The position numbers and the translations under genes were made by a program. Of a DNA stretch of 33,464 bases, positions 19,116-29,625 are shown piece by piece (position 1 is the first letter of the stretch; every line of letters begins with the position of its first letter). Location of the stretch: assembly GCF_004359215.1 (NCBI RefSeq), contig NC_090621.1:2347988-2381451 (forward strand), given 5' to 3'. The notes beneath the pieces were generated by a model. The model ran no database searches. It was not told the DNA's origin and saw nothing but the letters and a program-made list of their open reading frames with translations. Origin of the DNA: Bremia lactucae. Its lineage: Eukaryota > Oomycota > Peronosporomycetes > Peronosporales > Peronosporaceae.

Positions 19116-19278
19116 GGAGACGCGATTTTACACACGGACTTGTATGGATTGGTGTGGCCCACACAATATCGTTTAGTGTGGTCCACACTGCAATAACGCC
19201 AAACCCACCAATCAAATCGCTTTCCGTCACATCACGGAGTGAAACACCACATTCATTCTGAATTCCGCATTGCACTTC
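19116..19278. promoter_or_regulatory. Shared divergent promoter of the DHHC and anoctamin genes
   Basis: Only 163 bp separate the two start codons, so both promoters must overlap. It contains two copies of the palindrome GTGTGGNCCACAC (19152-19164 and 19176-19188), centres 24 bp apart. It also has inverted and direct CCAAT pentamers (ATTGG at 19148-19152, CCAAT at 19208-19212) and TCATTCT at 19253-19259. The last fits the oomycete initiator pattern YCAYTYY, 20 bp before the anoctamin ATG. Function is inferred from position and symmetry only. Confidence 0.5.
19152..19188. promoter_or_regulatory. Pair of 13-bp palindromes GTGTGGNCCACAC
   Basis: GTGTGGCCCACAC and GTGTGGTCCACAC differ only in the central base. 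Each is a perfect inverted repeat about that base, which suits a dimeric transcription factor. The 24-bp centre spacing is a little over two helical turns. Confidence 0.5.
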
Positions 19279-20611
19279 ATGATGGCTGAAGAAACTACGT
19301 CGGTTGTAGAGGCCGAAGACAGCATCGACATCCGCACGAAGCCTAGCAAATCGAAGGAATGGGTCAAAAAGCGTCATGCGAAGGGACTTGGACGACGTTG
19401 TAGCGGTGAAAAACCGTCACACACGACGCTTAAGACCGCGCAACACGAGTGCGAGGATTCGAGCACGTTTTTAGTGGGTCGATCGTCATCTTCTGGTGAC
19501 TCGGACGATCGAAACTCAAATTCAAGTAGCAAGAAAAGCTATGACAGTGGTGAGGTCGTTATTTGCAGCTCTAAAAAGAAAAGGTCTAACAGCAAAAAGG
19601 GTTACTTCAATATCTCCTCGTCCAAAGCTCTAGCGCCAGGAAAATATCGATACCTTACGCCAGACGAGATTCAAAACGGTATAGTTCCGAATTATGATTT
19701 TGCAGTGATTGTAAATCGCAAAGTCGAAACCCCTGGATGCATTCGAAGAGCACTGAATTGTATCTGTTGTTGCACCGCTGTGGATGATTCTCAGTCGGGT
19801 AGATCACCAATGAGTTGCGTTGCGGAAGCTATGTACAAGCGCTCAGGGTTTCGGCGTCTTTGTATGACTAGTTCACCAATGGTGAATGCAAGTGAAGACG
19901 AGCATCGTAGGATTGTTACTAAATTATGTGCCCAAGGACTACTTGTGGATATTATTGATGGAGGCGATTCAAAGGGTGAGATGCACTCTGGGTACTTGAT
20001 TCTACTGGTTCGTGCACCAGAGCCAGTCGTTCTATCGCTGGTGAAGCAGTTTCGAATACAAATGTGGATGGATCATGGCGCCGTCGTGGATATGGAACAG
20101 GATGTGGCTCAGCGACGCAATGATCCATTGACACCGGCTGAACGGATTGAAATTGTTGATTACATTATTGAACAGAGGGCAAGATTATCGAAAAGTGATG
20201 TGTGGATCCATGATCTGTTTCCGATGCATAACCAGAGCGTCACGAATACGCTAATCCACCGGTGGGTTGCGTCATGGCGACTGCATGAATTGAATGACAA
20301 AAAAGTGCTGCGCTCGTTGCGTTATAACTTTGGTGAAAAAGTGGCTTATTATTTTGCTTTTCTCAAATATTACAATACGTGGCTTATTCCACTTGCGGCA
20401 ATTGGCATTTTGCTGGAACTTTTGCGTGGAGTGATCACGATGACGACATATATGCGATTGCTGCCATTTTGGGGTCTGGGCGTGTCGGTGGTTTGGGGAT
20501 TTGGATTTCTTAAGTCGTGGGAGCGTGAAAATGCTTGCATGCAATATGAGTGGACGGGAAAACTTCATGTGAAACAGATTGAGTATTGCAATAAGCAATT
20601 TTATGGACAGT
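19279..20611 (+). CDS. Anoctamin (TMEM16 family) membrane protein, 5' part, cut by gap
   Basis: This is the true 5' end of the anoctamin gene. I take ATG 19279 as start (a second ATG follows at 19282); the frame extends a little further upstream only through a TTG. It encodes about 444 residues: a basic, Ser-rich disordered N-terminus, a Cys cluster (CICCC), a soluble domain, and the start of the anoctamin membrane domain (LRYNFGEKVAYYFAFLKYYNTWLIP and the first two membrane segments). The reading stops at the N run. Positions 19338-20611 recur at 21497-22770 with one base changed. Joining 20611 to 22771 gives a single 1024-residue protein, so this is one gene rather than two. Confidence 0.88.
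19338..20611 (+). repeat. Duplicated block, copy 1 (1274 bp, probable assembly artefact)
   Basis: It matches 21497-22770 at a constant offset of 2159 bases. The only difference I noticed is C at 19730 against A at 21889 (Thr against Asn). The block ends exactly at the N run and the second copy begins exactly after it. That is what unmerged alleles around a scaffold gap look like. Confidence 0.9.
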
Positions 20612-21496
20612 NNNNNNNNNNNNNNNNNNNNNNNNNNNNNNNNNNNNNNNNNNNNNNNNNNNNNNNNNNNNNNNNNNNNNNNNNNNNNNNNNNNNNNNNN
20701 NNNNNNNNNNNNNNNNNNNNNNNNNNNNNNNNNNNNNNNNNNNNNNNNNNNNNNNNNNNNNNNNNNNNNNNNNNNNNNNNNNNNNNNNNNNNNNNNNNNN
20801 NNNNNNNNNNNNNNNNNNNNNNNNNNNNNNNNNNNNNNNNNNNNNNNNNNNNNNNNNNNNNNNNNNNNNNNNNNNNNNNNNNNNNNNNNNNNNNNNNNNN
20901 NNNNNNNNNNNNNNNNNNNNNNNNNNNNNNNNNNNNNNNNNNNNNNNNNNNNNNNNNNNNNNNNNNNNNNNNNNNNNNNNNNNNNNNNNNNNNNNNNNNN
21001 NNNNNNNNNNNNNNNNNNNNNNNNNNNNNNNNNNNNNNNNNNNNNNNNNNNNNNNNNNNNNNNNNNNNNNNNNNNNNNNNNNNNNNNNNNNNNNNNNNNN
21101 NNNNNNNNNNNNNNNNNNNNNNNNNNNNNNNNNNNNNNNNNNNNNNNNNNNNNNNNNNNNNNNNNNNNNNNNNNNNNNNNNNNNNNNNNNNNNNNNNNNN
21201 NNNNNNNNNNNNNNNNNNNNNNNNNNNNNNNNNNNNNNNNNNNNNNNNNNNNNNNNNNNNNNNNNNNNNNNNNNNNNNNNNNNNNNNNNNNNNNNNNNNN
21301 NNNNNNNNNNNNNNNNNNNNNNNNNNNNNNNNNNNNNNNNNNNNNNNNNNNNNNNNNNNNNNNNNNNNNNNNNNNNNNNNNNNNNNNNNNNNNNNNNNNN
21401 NNNNNNNNNNNNNNNNNNNNNNNNNNNNNNNNNNNNNNNNNNNNNNNNNNNNNNNNNNNNNNNNNNNNNNNNNNNNNNNNNNNNNNNNNNNNNNNN
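20612..21496. other. Assembly gap, 885 Ns
   Basis: The bases are unknown. Both edges are the edges of the duplicated block, so the gap probably has no genuine content: removing it together with one copy yields an uninterrupted anoctamin gene. Open frames crossing it are meaningless. Confidence 0.95.
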
Positions 21497-22770
21497 GAAG
21501 CCTAGCAAATCGAAGGAATGGGTCAAAAAGCGTCATGCGAAGGGACTTGGACGACGTTGTAGCGGTGAAAAACCGTCACACACGACGCTTAAGACCGCGC
21601 AACACGAGTGCGAGGATTCGAGCACGTTTTTAGTGGGTCGATCGTCATCTTCTGGTGACTCGGACGATCGAAACTCAAATTCAAGTAGCAAGAAAAGCTA
21701 TGACAGTGGTGAGGTCGTTATTTGCAGCTCTAAAAAGAAAAGGTCTAACAGCAAAAAGGGTTACTTCAATATCTCCTCGTCCAAAGCTCTAGCGCCAGGA
21801 AAATATCGATACCTTACGCCAGACGAGATTCAAAACGGTATAGTTCCGAATTATGATTTTGCAGTGATTGTAAATCGCAAAGTCGAAAACCCTGGATGCA
21901 TTCGAAGAGCACTGAATTGTATCTGTTGTTGCACCGCTGTGGATGATTCTCAGTCGGGTAGATCACCAATGAGTTGCGTTGCGGAAGCTATGTACAAGCG
22001 CTCAGGGTTTCGGCGTCTTTGTATGACTAGTTCACCAATGGTGAATGCAAGTGAAGACGAGCATCGTAGGATTGTTACTAAATTATGTGCCCAAGGACTA
22101 CTTGTGGATATTATTGATGGAGGCGATTCAAAGGGTGAGATGCACTCTGGGTACTTGATTCTACTGGTTCGTGCACCAGAGCCAGTCGTTCTATCGCTGG
22201 TGAAGCAGTTTCGAATACAAATGTGGATGGATCATGGCGCCGTCGTGGATATGGAACAGGATGTGGCTCAGCGACGCAATGATCCATTGACACCGGCTGA
22301 ACGGATTGAAATTGTTGATTACATTATTGAACAGAGGGCAAGATTATCGAAAAGTGATGTGTGGATCCATGATCTGTTTCCGATGCATAACCAGAGCGTC
22401 ACGAATACGCTAATCCACCGGTGGGTTGCGTCATGGCGACTGCATGAATTGAATGACAAAAAAGTGCTGCGCTCGTTGCGTTATAACTTTGGTGAAAAAG
22501 TGGCTTATTATTTTGCTTTTCTCAAATATTACAATACGTGGCTTATTCCACTTGCGGCAATTGGCATTTTGCTGGAACTTTTGCGTGGAGTGATCACGAT
22601 GACGACATATATGCGATTGCTGCCATTTTGGGGTCTGGGCGTGTCGGTGGTTTGGGGATTTGGATTTCTTAAGTCGTGGGAGCGTGAAAATGCTTGCATG
22701 CAATATGAGTGGACGGGAAAACTTCATGTGAAACAGATTGAGTATTGCAATAAGCAATTTTATGGACAGT
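21497..22770 (+). repeat. Duplicated block, copy 2 (1274 bp)
   Basis: This is the second copy of 19338-20611. It runs without a break into the rest of the gene (CCCGTGTAAATTC from 22771), so this is the copy with genuine downstream sequence. Confidence 0.9.
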
Positions 22771-24512
22771 CCCGTGTAAATTCTTTGACGGGAGACGTGG
22801 AAGTAGTGTACCCGGCATGGCGACGACTACCCAAGTACTTTTGCGTCATTCTATTTATGCTGGCGCAGTTGCTCATTATGCTTGTACTCGTCGCAAGCTG
22901 GGTGACTATTTATGAAATTCTCAAAGCTACCTATAAGGAGAGCCACATTTTCTCGATCCAATGGTTTTTGATCTTGCTAGAAGGCTGCATATTTGGCTTC
23001 TTTGTCGATGTCGTACAGTGGAATATGGTGGTGACCAAGATGGGCGCTTTGTTCACACATTGGGAAAATTATCGGACGGAGGAGCAGTATGAACGAGCTT
23101 TAATAAGCAAGCTCTTTTTGCTTGACTTTTTAAATTACTATACGTGGTTCTTCTCGCTCGCGTTTGTATTTGTGATTCCGGGGCTGGGTAATTACTTGAC
23201 GAACTGTCTTAACCACATGTTCTCCGGCGACGCTATGAATTGCTGCTTTGGCCCATATGTCGACCAAGACGGCTCGTGCATTACGTGTCCCGTCGGTGAC
23301 AAGGATGCCACATGCATCCAGTGTGTCGGTCTTTTTACTTTTGACCGCCGCCATGTTGATCTTGGTGCCATGTTTGTTACTCCAATCGTAATAACGCAAT
23401 TGCTCAACATACTCTTGCGATTAGTTGCCCCCATTCTCGTCCGAAAGCGTCGCGAATACGCCCAGGAACGGGCCGATGTGCAAGCGCAACAGCGTGTACG
23501 TGATGCTGGTGCGATGAAGATTCTAGGCTCGCTGGATTATGAAGACCAGAAAAAGTCTCAGTTTGACAATAAGTCGAGTTCACGCTACCTCGAGTACACG
23601 CCATCCGAGATTGAAGTACTTAATAAGAAAGCACGTGAGATAGTATTTGACAGTGCCCAAGATACTTATGATCCGTACGATGACTTTCATGTTTTGACGG
23701 TGCAATTCGGTTTTACTGTCATATTTTCAATGTTGTGGCCTCTAATGCCGTTCGCGTGTTTCCTGATCAATAGTATAAAAGGTCGTACTGATGGGTACCG
23801 ATTATGCAAGACGCTAAAGCGTCCAATTCCACGGCGAGCGAATGGTATTGGGGCCTGGAAGGGCATTCTGACGACCTTTGCGTATATCGCTGTAATTGTC
23901 AATGTGCTATTAATTTGCATTTCAACTGGTGTTCTTGAATTTTTTCAAGATAACTGCGTGCGAGATATTCAAAACCAGCTTGAAAAACAAGGGAAAAGTT
24001 TGGACGATTTTATTTTCGGGCCAGACTTTGGCTGTTTGCATTTTGCGTGGCGTTTAGTCATTATTCTATTGCTGGAACATTTTTTAATAGCGATCGCGTA
24101 TGTGGGAATGCAGCGAATACCGCATGTACCTGCTTGGATTAAAGATGTCATGAGCTCTCGTGAAAAGAATTTTAAAGTGCTATTGCGAAAACATGAACAA
24201 GAATTATTTTCCAACCGGTGCTTTAAACGGCAGGGCGACGATGGTCTGACTGCTAATGCAGGCATCAGCAGTGATAAACCAACAGTCTCATCGAAGTCAA
24301 TTCGTATTGATATGAAGCGTCTTGTGGGGATTGGGGACACCACATCAAGTATGTCGAGCTACTCGTCCTCCGCTCAATCATCAATTCTTATCGATCCTAT
24401 GACACCAGTCTCACACGCTATGAATGAATCGGAAAATGCAACGAGTGCTAGTGGTCGTACAAAGGCTCGCGAAAAGCTTGCGCGGCAATGGTCTGATGGC
24501 TCGAACAACTAA
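21497..24512 (+). CDS. Anoctamin (TMEM16 family) membrane protein, copy lacking only its first ~20 codons
   Basis: In frame from 21498 to TAA at 24512, this supplies all but the first 20 residues of the 1024-residue protein. Anoctamins are dimeric membrane proteins acting as phospholipid scramblases and/or anion channels, often Ca2+-activated. Family marks: LRYNFGEKVAYYFAFLKYYNTW before the first helix, FLKSWERENACMQYEW, WENYRTEEQYERALISKLFLLDFLNYY, FHVLTVQFGFTVIFSMLWPL, RTDGYRLCKTLKRPIPRRANGIGAW, and a late HFLIAIAYVGMQRIPHVPAWI. There are about ten hydrophobic segments, a Cys-rich extracellular loop (near 23210-23330) and a Ser-rich C-tail. The acidic residues that bind Ca2+ in vertebrate and fungal members are hard to find here (see findings). 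No intron. Divergent from the DHHC gene. Confidence 0.9.
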
Positions 24513-25644
24513 CGCTTATTATTGAATTGTGTGCCACTATTTATTTCGAAGAAAAGAAACTGCTTTATATGTCTTCATGACGGGAGGCACGCAGAACAAG
24601 ACCTCTAGTGTTATTATATAATATACGTAATTAATCTTCGGAAGCATAGCATAGCATGTATCATCATCTTGCTTATTCCTTATATTGTAATACTTCGGAG
24701 CTACTCGGACGATGCAAAATATCATAGCGACTGTTGGCACCCCAGAAAGAAGCGGAGCCCGTCAATACTGCTTAGAAAGATCTTATGCGCGCAAAGATTA
24801 AAATAATTCGAACCGCTGAAAAATCGAACTATCTAGCGAATGAAGGTTCCTCGAAAAATTTATAAAAATGCGGTCAGCACTGCCTTCAAGCAATAGAGCA
24901 GCGAGGTAAGGTCTGGATTTATGGGGTTGACTAAACTGGTATCGCAAATTTTGTAAGATTATATCCATTTTCTGATGATTTTTAATAATTTCTTTAGAAT
25001 TAATTAAAAACTTTGAATATTGTTCTGTCCAGGAAATGAGCTTGCTATCAGCCTGTATAAGTCAATGTTGGTCCGATAACATACATTTTTACTTCGTCAA
25101 CTATTTAAAACACAACAAATATTGTGGCAATCCTTGATGTAAGAACCCGTTGGACAGCGTAGTTTTGGTCAGCAATGAATGCGGCATTAGTACTTCTGAC
25201 TCGGAAAAGCTTAGCATCAACTTTTAAGACCTAAACGCGGTGCGAAGGGTCAGCGTGCAAGACGATCGGACATCGCACCAACCCTTTTCGGTTCAAGAAA
25301 CATGGGAGCGCCTAAAAAACGGCTTTCCTGCCGACGTATGCAATGAAGCTGCCCGAACGTTCAAAAATGTCAAATCAATTAAGTGGCATAGTCTTTAAAC
25401 CCAAACAAATGAAATCAGTGCTGGTCGATAGGTAGTCAATTTAAGTGACTCCCCAGTTACGTAACAATTCGAAATTAAGGTAGTCTTTTTTGTGTTCACT
25501 AACTACGTCTGGCAATATGGCTTGGTCTTTTCGGTACATGACACTATATCGTGGTAATTCCGAAACTTGTCCAAGTCGATTCAATCTGATATTTTCTGAG
25601 TACAGAGAAGATCTTCAACTCCGGATTCCGCATTCTCCGTCCTG
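24513..25644. other. 1.1-kb intergenic spacer, no gene seen
   Basis: It separates the anoctamin stop and the CPT2-like start. It is AT-rich in the left half, with only short frames. A GC-richer stretch near 25,215-25,375 could be a transposon scrap but matches nothing I recognise. The promoter of the CPT2-like gene should lie in the last few hundred bases. Confidence 0.5.
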
Positions 25645-27564
25645 ATGCTGCCGCCCTCCGCCTCCATGCGACCCGCGGTCGTTCGTGCCTTTTCTTCAGC
25701 AAGAAGCTACGTGCAAGAGACCATCATCCCGACGTATCACTTTCAAAAGAGCCTCTTGCGCCTTCCCATCCCTAAGCTCGAAGACACTTTGTCCCGTTAC
25801 TTGGCCGCTGTCGAGCCTGTAGTGTCGCCCCAACAACTCCACGACTCCAAGCGCACCGTCGCAGAATTTCAACGTGGAATTGGCCGCGAACTCCACCAAG
25901 CACTTGTTGCTCGCGATTCGGCGAACAAACACACGTCGTACATCAATCAATGGTGGCTTGACATGTACCTCCAAGACCGCCAGCCGCTTCCTATCAACTA
26001 CAATCCACAAATCAAGCTCAAAATGGATCCCGTGGCCGCGAAAAACACGCAGCATCAACGCGCAGCGTCCCTTATTTCCTCCACGGTCCGCGTCTTTCGT
26101 ACTTTGCGGGACAAGAAGCTCGAGCCCGATATTTTCCATACGAAACCCCACGTTACTAAAACCAAAGCGTTCCAGTATTTCTGCAAGCTTTTACCCGAAA
26201 GCGTGAGTTTCTACGGCGCAGCAGCCTTTGGGGCGTATCCACTCGATATGTCGCAGCACCAGTACTTGTTTGGGAGCACGCGAGTGCCAAAGATCGGAAA
26301 AGACGAGCTCCAGATCACGCGGAAAGCGCGACATGTTGTCGTTCAGAGAGGCACGCGATTCTATGCCTTTGACGTACTTACGGTGACTGGCGATGCGATA
26401 CCGGACGCGCACATACTGGCTCAGGTCGAGGCGATTTTGGCACTGCCATTGACAAAACATACGCCCCAGGACCCTGGCATGGGCCTCTTGACGACTATGA
26501 ATCGAAATGCGTGGGCCAATGTCCGTCAGAAGTTGGAGATATCCGGAATAAATAAAGCCACACTCGAGCAGATTGACAGCACGCTGTTTATCGTGTGTTT
26601 AGAGCACGAAAAGCCTTCGACGCCAGAACAAGTCAGCCGGACGTTCTTAACCGGAGATGGCACGAATCGCTGGTTTGACAAGAGTTTTCAGCTCATAATT
26701 GCTGCTAATGGAATGGCATCTGTGAATTTCGAGCATGCGTGGGGCGACGGTGTCGCGGTGTTGCGTTATTTAAATGAGATGTACCGTGACAGTATTCAGG
26801 ATCCCGTGCTGAAAGCAAGCGGTCACGCTGCGATCCAGGAGCTCAAGTGGGAGATTCAGAGTGACACGAAACAAGTGCTAAATGAAGCGAAAACGACGTA
26901 TGCGAAGTGGGTCCGTTCGTTGCTCCTTGCGTGTGCGGAGACGCCCGTCACGCGTGCTATTGGCAAGCAGTACGATATTGGTACGGACGGACTCATGCAA
27001 ATGGCTATTCAATTGGCGCACTTTCGATTGCATCAGCGGTTTGTAGCAACGTACGAGAGCGCGAGCACGGCAGCGTTTAAACACGGACGGACCGAGACCG
27101 TGCGTAGTTGCACAAACGAAGCAGTAGCGTTTGTGCATGCGATGACAAACGCTTCGGTATCGGACGCTGACAAAGCCGCTGCTTTGCGTACGGCGGTCAA
27201 GAAGCATAGCGAACTGACCAAGAATGGCGTCATGGGTCAAGGATTTGATCGGCATCTCTTTGCGCTGCGAGCGATGGCCAATATACAAGGCGTTGACGTG
27301 CCGGAACTGTATACATTGCCAGCGCACGACATTATGAGTAAAATCATTCTATCCACGAGTACGTTGTCGAGCCCAGCGCTGGAAGGGGGAAGCTTTGGTC
27401 CTGTGAATGACGAATGTTACGGCATTGGGTACGGTATTGAGAACGAAGGTTCGGCATTTCAACTCTCGAGCTACCGCAAGGATCTTCCTCAGCTCAAGGA
27501 TCTGTTGGTACAAAGCCTAATTGATCTCGAGTGTTTGCTCGCCGACACAAGTTCGAAAAACTAA
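25645..27564 (+). CDS. CPT2: Carnitine palmitoyltransferase 2-like carnitine acyltransferase (mitochondrial), single exon
   Basis: The 639 residues are close to the length of human CPT2. The enzyme transfers acyl groups between carnitine and CoA and, in the mitochondrial matrix, feeds fatty acids into beta-oxidation. The N-terminus (MLPPSASMRPAVVRAFSSARSY) is basic, Ser-rich and lacks acids, as in a mitochondrial presequence; a second ATG at 25666 is also possible. Family marks: LPIPKLEDTLSRYL (opening), NRWFDKSFQLIIAANG, then FEHAWGDGVAVLRY with catalytic His364, GQGFDRHLFALR (CoA site), STS at 570-572, and ECYGIGYGIENEGSAFQLSSY near the C-terminus. It lacks the two N-terminal membrane helices of CPT1. 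Carnitine acetyltransferase is the main alternative; the FEHAWGDG context favours CPT2. Convergent with the CDK8-like gene, 89 bp apart. Confidence 0.9.
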   Translation: MLPPSASMRPAVVRAFSSARSYVQETIIPTYHFQKSLLRLPIPKLEDTLSRYLAAVEPVVSPQQLHDSKRTVAEFQRGIGRELHQALVARDSANKHTSYINQWWLDMYLQDRQPLPINYNPQIKLKMDPVAAKNTQHQRAASLISSTVRVFRTLRDKKLEPDIFHTKPHVTKTKAFQYFCKLLPESVSFYGAAAFGAYPLDMSQHQYLFGSTRVPKIGKDELQITRKARHVVVQRGTRFYAFDVLTVTGDAIPDAHILAQVEAILALPLTKHTPQDPGMGLLTTMNRNAWANVRQKLEISGINKATLEQIDSTLFIVCLEHEKPSTPEQVSRTFLTGDGTNRWFDKSFQLIIAANGMASVNFEHAWGDGVAVLRYLNEMYRDSIQDPVLKASGHAAIQELKWEIQSDTKQVLNEAKTTYAKWVRSLLLACAETPVTRAIGKQYDIGTDGLMQMAIQLAHFRLHQRFVATYESASTAAFKHGRTETVRSCTNEAVAFVHAMTNASVSDADKAAALRTAVKKHSELTKNGVMGQGFDRHLFALRAMANIQGVDVPELYTLPAHDIMSKIILSTSTLSSPALEGGSFGPVNDECYGIGYGIENEGSAFQLSSYRKDLPQLKDLLVQSLIDLECLLADTSSKN

Positions 27565-27653
27565 AGCCCGAACGCCAAGGTAGCGATTGCATGAAAGACG
27601 GTCACTTTCTATTAATTCTATAGCTTATTTGATGCTTCTTTTCTCTTTCACAC

Positions 27654-29399
27654 TCATCGTCGTCGCAGTTGCTTGGGGCTACGGGGACGACCTCCGTTCA
27701 TGGGGCGATCGTTACCGGGTCTCTTCACTCCAGTCAAAGCTCCCGGATTGAGTCCAGCCGGCCCACCTCGGCCATTGTTTCGGTCTTTCCACGCTGTACC
27801 ACCCGCCCCCTGGACACTTGCTCCAGCGGCTTGATTTCGAGTCCGATTGTCGCGCATGCCAGTTGTATCTCCAAAGCTGTTGCGATCATTCCGTCGTGGT
27901 TGTTGCGAGTCACGAGCATTTTGGTGGCTACGACTGCGTGAAGCTCCTTCTCGACCTCGGTGGTCGTTGGGATGTGGTAAACGACTGACTGAAGCGTCCC
28001 GATGAGGGGACGTGACTCCTTTTTCGGCTTTGACGTCGGCTTTAATTGCTCCGTCTTTCTTGTTTTTCCACGGAAGAAGTTCATCCGCCACGAGCTCGAC
28101 CGTCTGCGCACGGAACGACACCGGCTCCTTTCCTGGCTCGTCAAACGCCCAGTCTCGAGGTTCTGGCTCCTACACAAAGACACCGTCAGGTCGTTCCAAT
28201 TCAACGCCGATGATCCAAACGAGACGTACGATTTCTTTAAAATACTCGTGTTCTAACGCTTCTTTCGCCGTAATGCGTATTTCAGGATCTGTACGAGAAA
28301 AACCACGTCAATACACTCCTCTTGAACGTCGCCATTCAAGCACGTACCATATTCCAGCAATCGCGACAACAGATCCAGCAATGCTGCGCCAGCACGGCCG
28401 ACACCAACTTTGACGGCGTTTTTCAATTCCGAGTGCGTCGGGTACTTGCGTTCCCGTCCCATTTGCACAACGTGGTTGTACTCTGGTAGATTCTCAAGTC
28501 CCTCCCACGACTGTGGCGTTGGCATGCCCAGGACCTTGAAAATCTTGTCCAATTGATCCTTTTGAAAGGGAGCATTTGACCCCTCGACCTCCTTTCCGCA
28601 AAACAACTCGCGCGTATTGATCAATTCAACAAAAATACACCCTACAGCCCATAGATCCACAGCCTTGGTATAGTGTTTTGCGCCAAGCAACAGCTCTGGA
28701 GCGCGGTACCAGAGTGTCACAACCACGCGCTCAACATCAGACAACGCTTTGATCGGCTCTTTGTAAAGACGTGCCAAGCCTAAATCTGTACACGACATGA
28801 CGCACTCAGCACACGTGTCTTGTTGTTAGAAATCGATAGAGTATCACACCTGCAAGTTTTACTTGGCCACGCTTGCGTCCATGGCCAACCACGAGGATAT
28901 TCTGGGGCTTCATATCTCGATGCATTACCCACGCGTCGTGCATGTAGTCCACACCTTTTAGAATCTGATACATAAGCGACTTGCGTGTGTATTCTCCAAG
29001 GGGCTTTTGCTTGCTTTGAATAATAATGTCGTGGAGATCGTGGTCCCCGTACTCAAACACAAGTGCCAACGTCTTTTCCCGTGGATCCACGTGCACGTCA
29101 TGAAGATGCACGACATTATCATGATGTAATTCGCGTAGTAACTTAATTTCACGAACTGTAGCACTTGACAGCACAACGTCGTTCTTGCCCTCTTTGTGGG
29201 ACTTGACGAGCTTGATCGCAAACGTCATGGGGTCCTCGTCTTCGACGGCGTTCAAGCCAATGGCGGCCGGACGCGGAAGCAATGCGGCCGAGTTGGCTTC
29301 GGCTTTAAACACCATACCGTACGTACCTTCACCGATCTTGCCCAAGATGCGGTACTTATCCGTCAAGCTCTCGGGTCTCCGTAACGCCGAGCGGCGCAT
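27654..29399 (-). CDS. CDK8: CDK8-type cyclin-dependent kinase (Mediator kinase module), 4 exons
   Basis: Minus-strand exons 29399-28850, 28785-28348, 28288-28230 and 28169-27654 join in frame to 520 residues across introns of 64, 59 and 60 nt (all GT-AG, acceptors ACAG or GTAG). Kinase marks: GEGTYG (23-28), ATP lysine in FAIK (63), alpha-C REIKLLREL (Glu84), HRDMKPQN (160-167), DLG (184-186) and WYRAPELLLGAKHYTKAVD. A 20-residue insert sits between the Gly loop and the lysine. The T-loop VERVVVTLWYRAPE lacks the usual activating Thr, as in CDK8, and the HYTKAVDLWAVGCIF stretch and DQLDKIFKVLG fit CDK8. The tail (about 390-520) is disordered, basic and rich in Arg, Asn and Gly. It phosphorylates transcription factors and Pol II machinery. 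The start MRRSALRR is chosen at 29399; the frame opens further upstream. Confidence 0.88.
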
Positions 29400-29625
29400 G
29401 GTCGTATGTACAATGGTGTAACCATGTAACCCGAAGTAAATTACAAAGACTCGCCAGAACACTGTTAAGAAATAAATTTCGAATTTTTTTTGCGAAATTG
29501 CAAATTTACGGAAGATTACGCAGCGCTTTTTTTACGTTATCAATTCTTGCAGGTCGCTTGGAGATTCAAAGTCGAAGCGGCATTTTACAATAAACGACAG
29601 AAGAAGGCAAAAACGTCGAGATTTT
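29400..29625. promoter_or_regulatory. Shared divergent promoter region of CDK8-like and MAF1 genes
   Basis: Start codons of the two divergent genes lie 226 bp apart. The region is AT-rich in the middle (29460-29540, with long T and A runs) and has no clear palindromes or TATA box that I can defend. That both genes use it as promoter is inferred from their orientation. Confidence 0.45.

Noticed and set aside
20510..21536. Open frames on both strands made almost entirely of unknown residues
   Set aside because: They exist only because the N run contains no stop codons.
19279..21633. Long plus-strand frame running through the N gap as a second anoctamin gene
   Set aside because: The part after the gap is a frameshifted reading of the duplicated block; there is no independent evidence of a second gene.
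27654..28256. Plus-strand frames opposite the CDK8 tail (for example 27669-27941 and 28012-28413)
   Set aside because: They are shadows of the minus-strand exons, which join in frame into a full kinase; the plus-strand peptides resemble nothing known.
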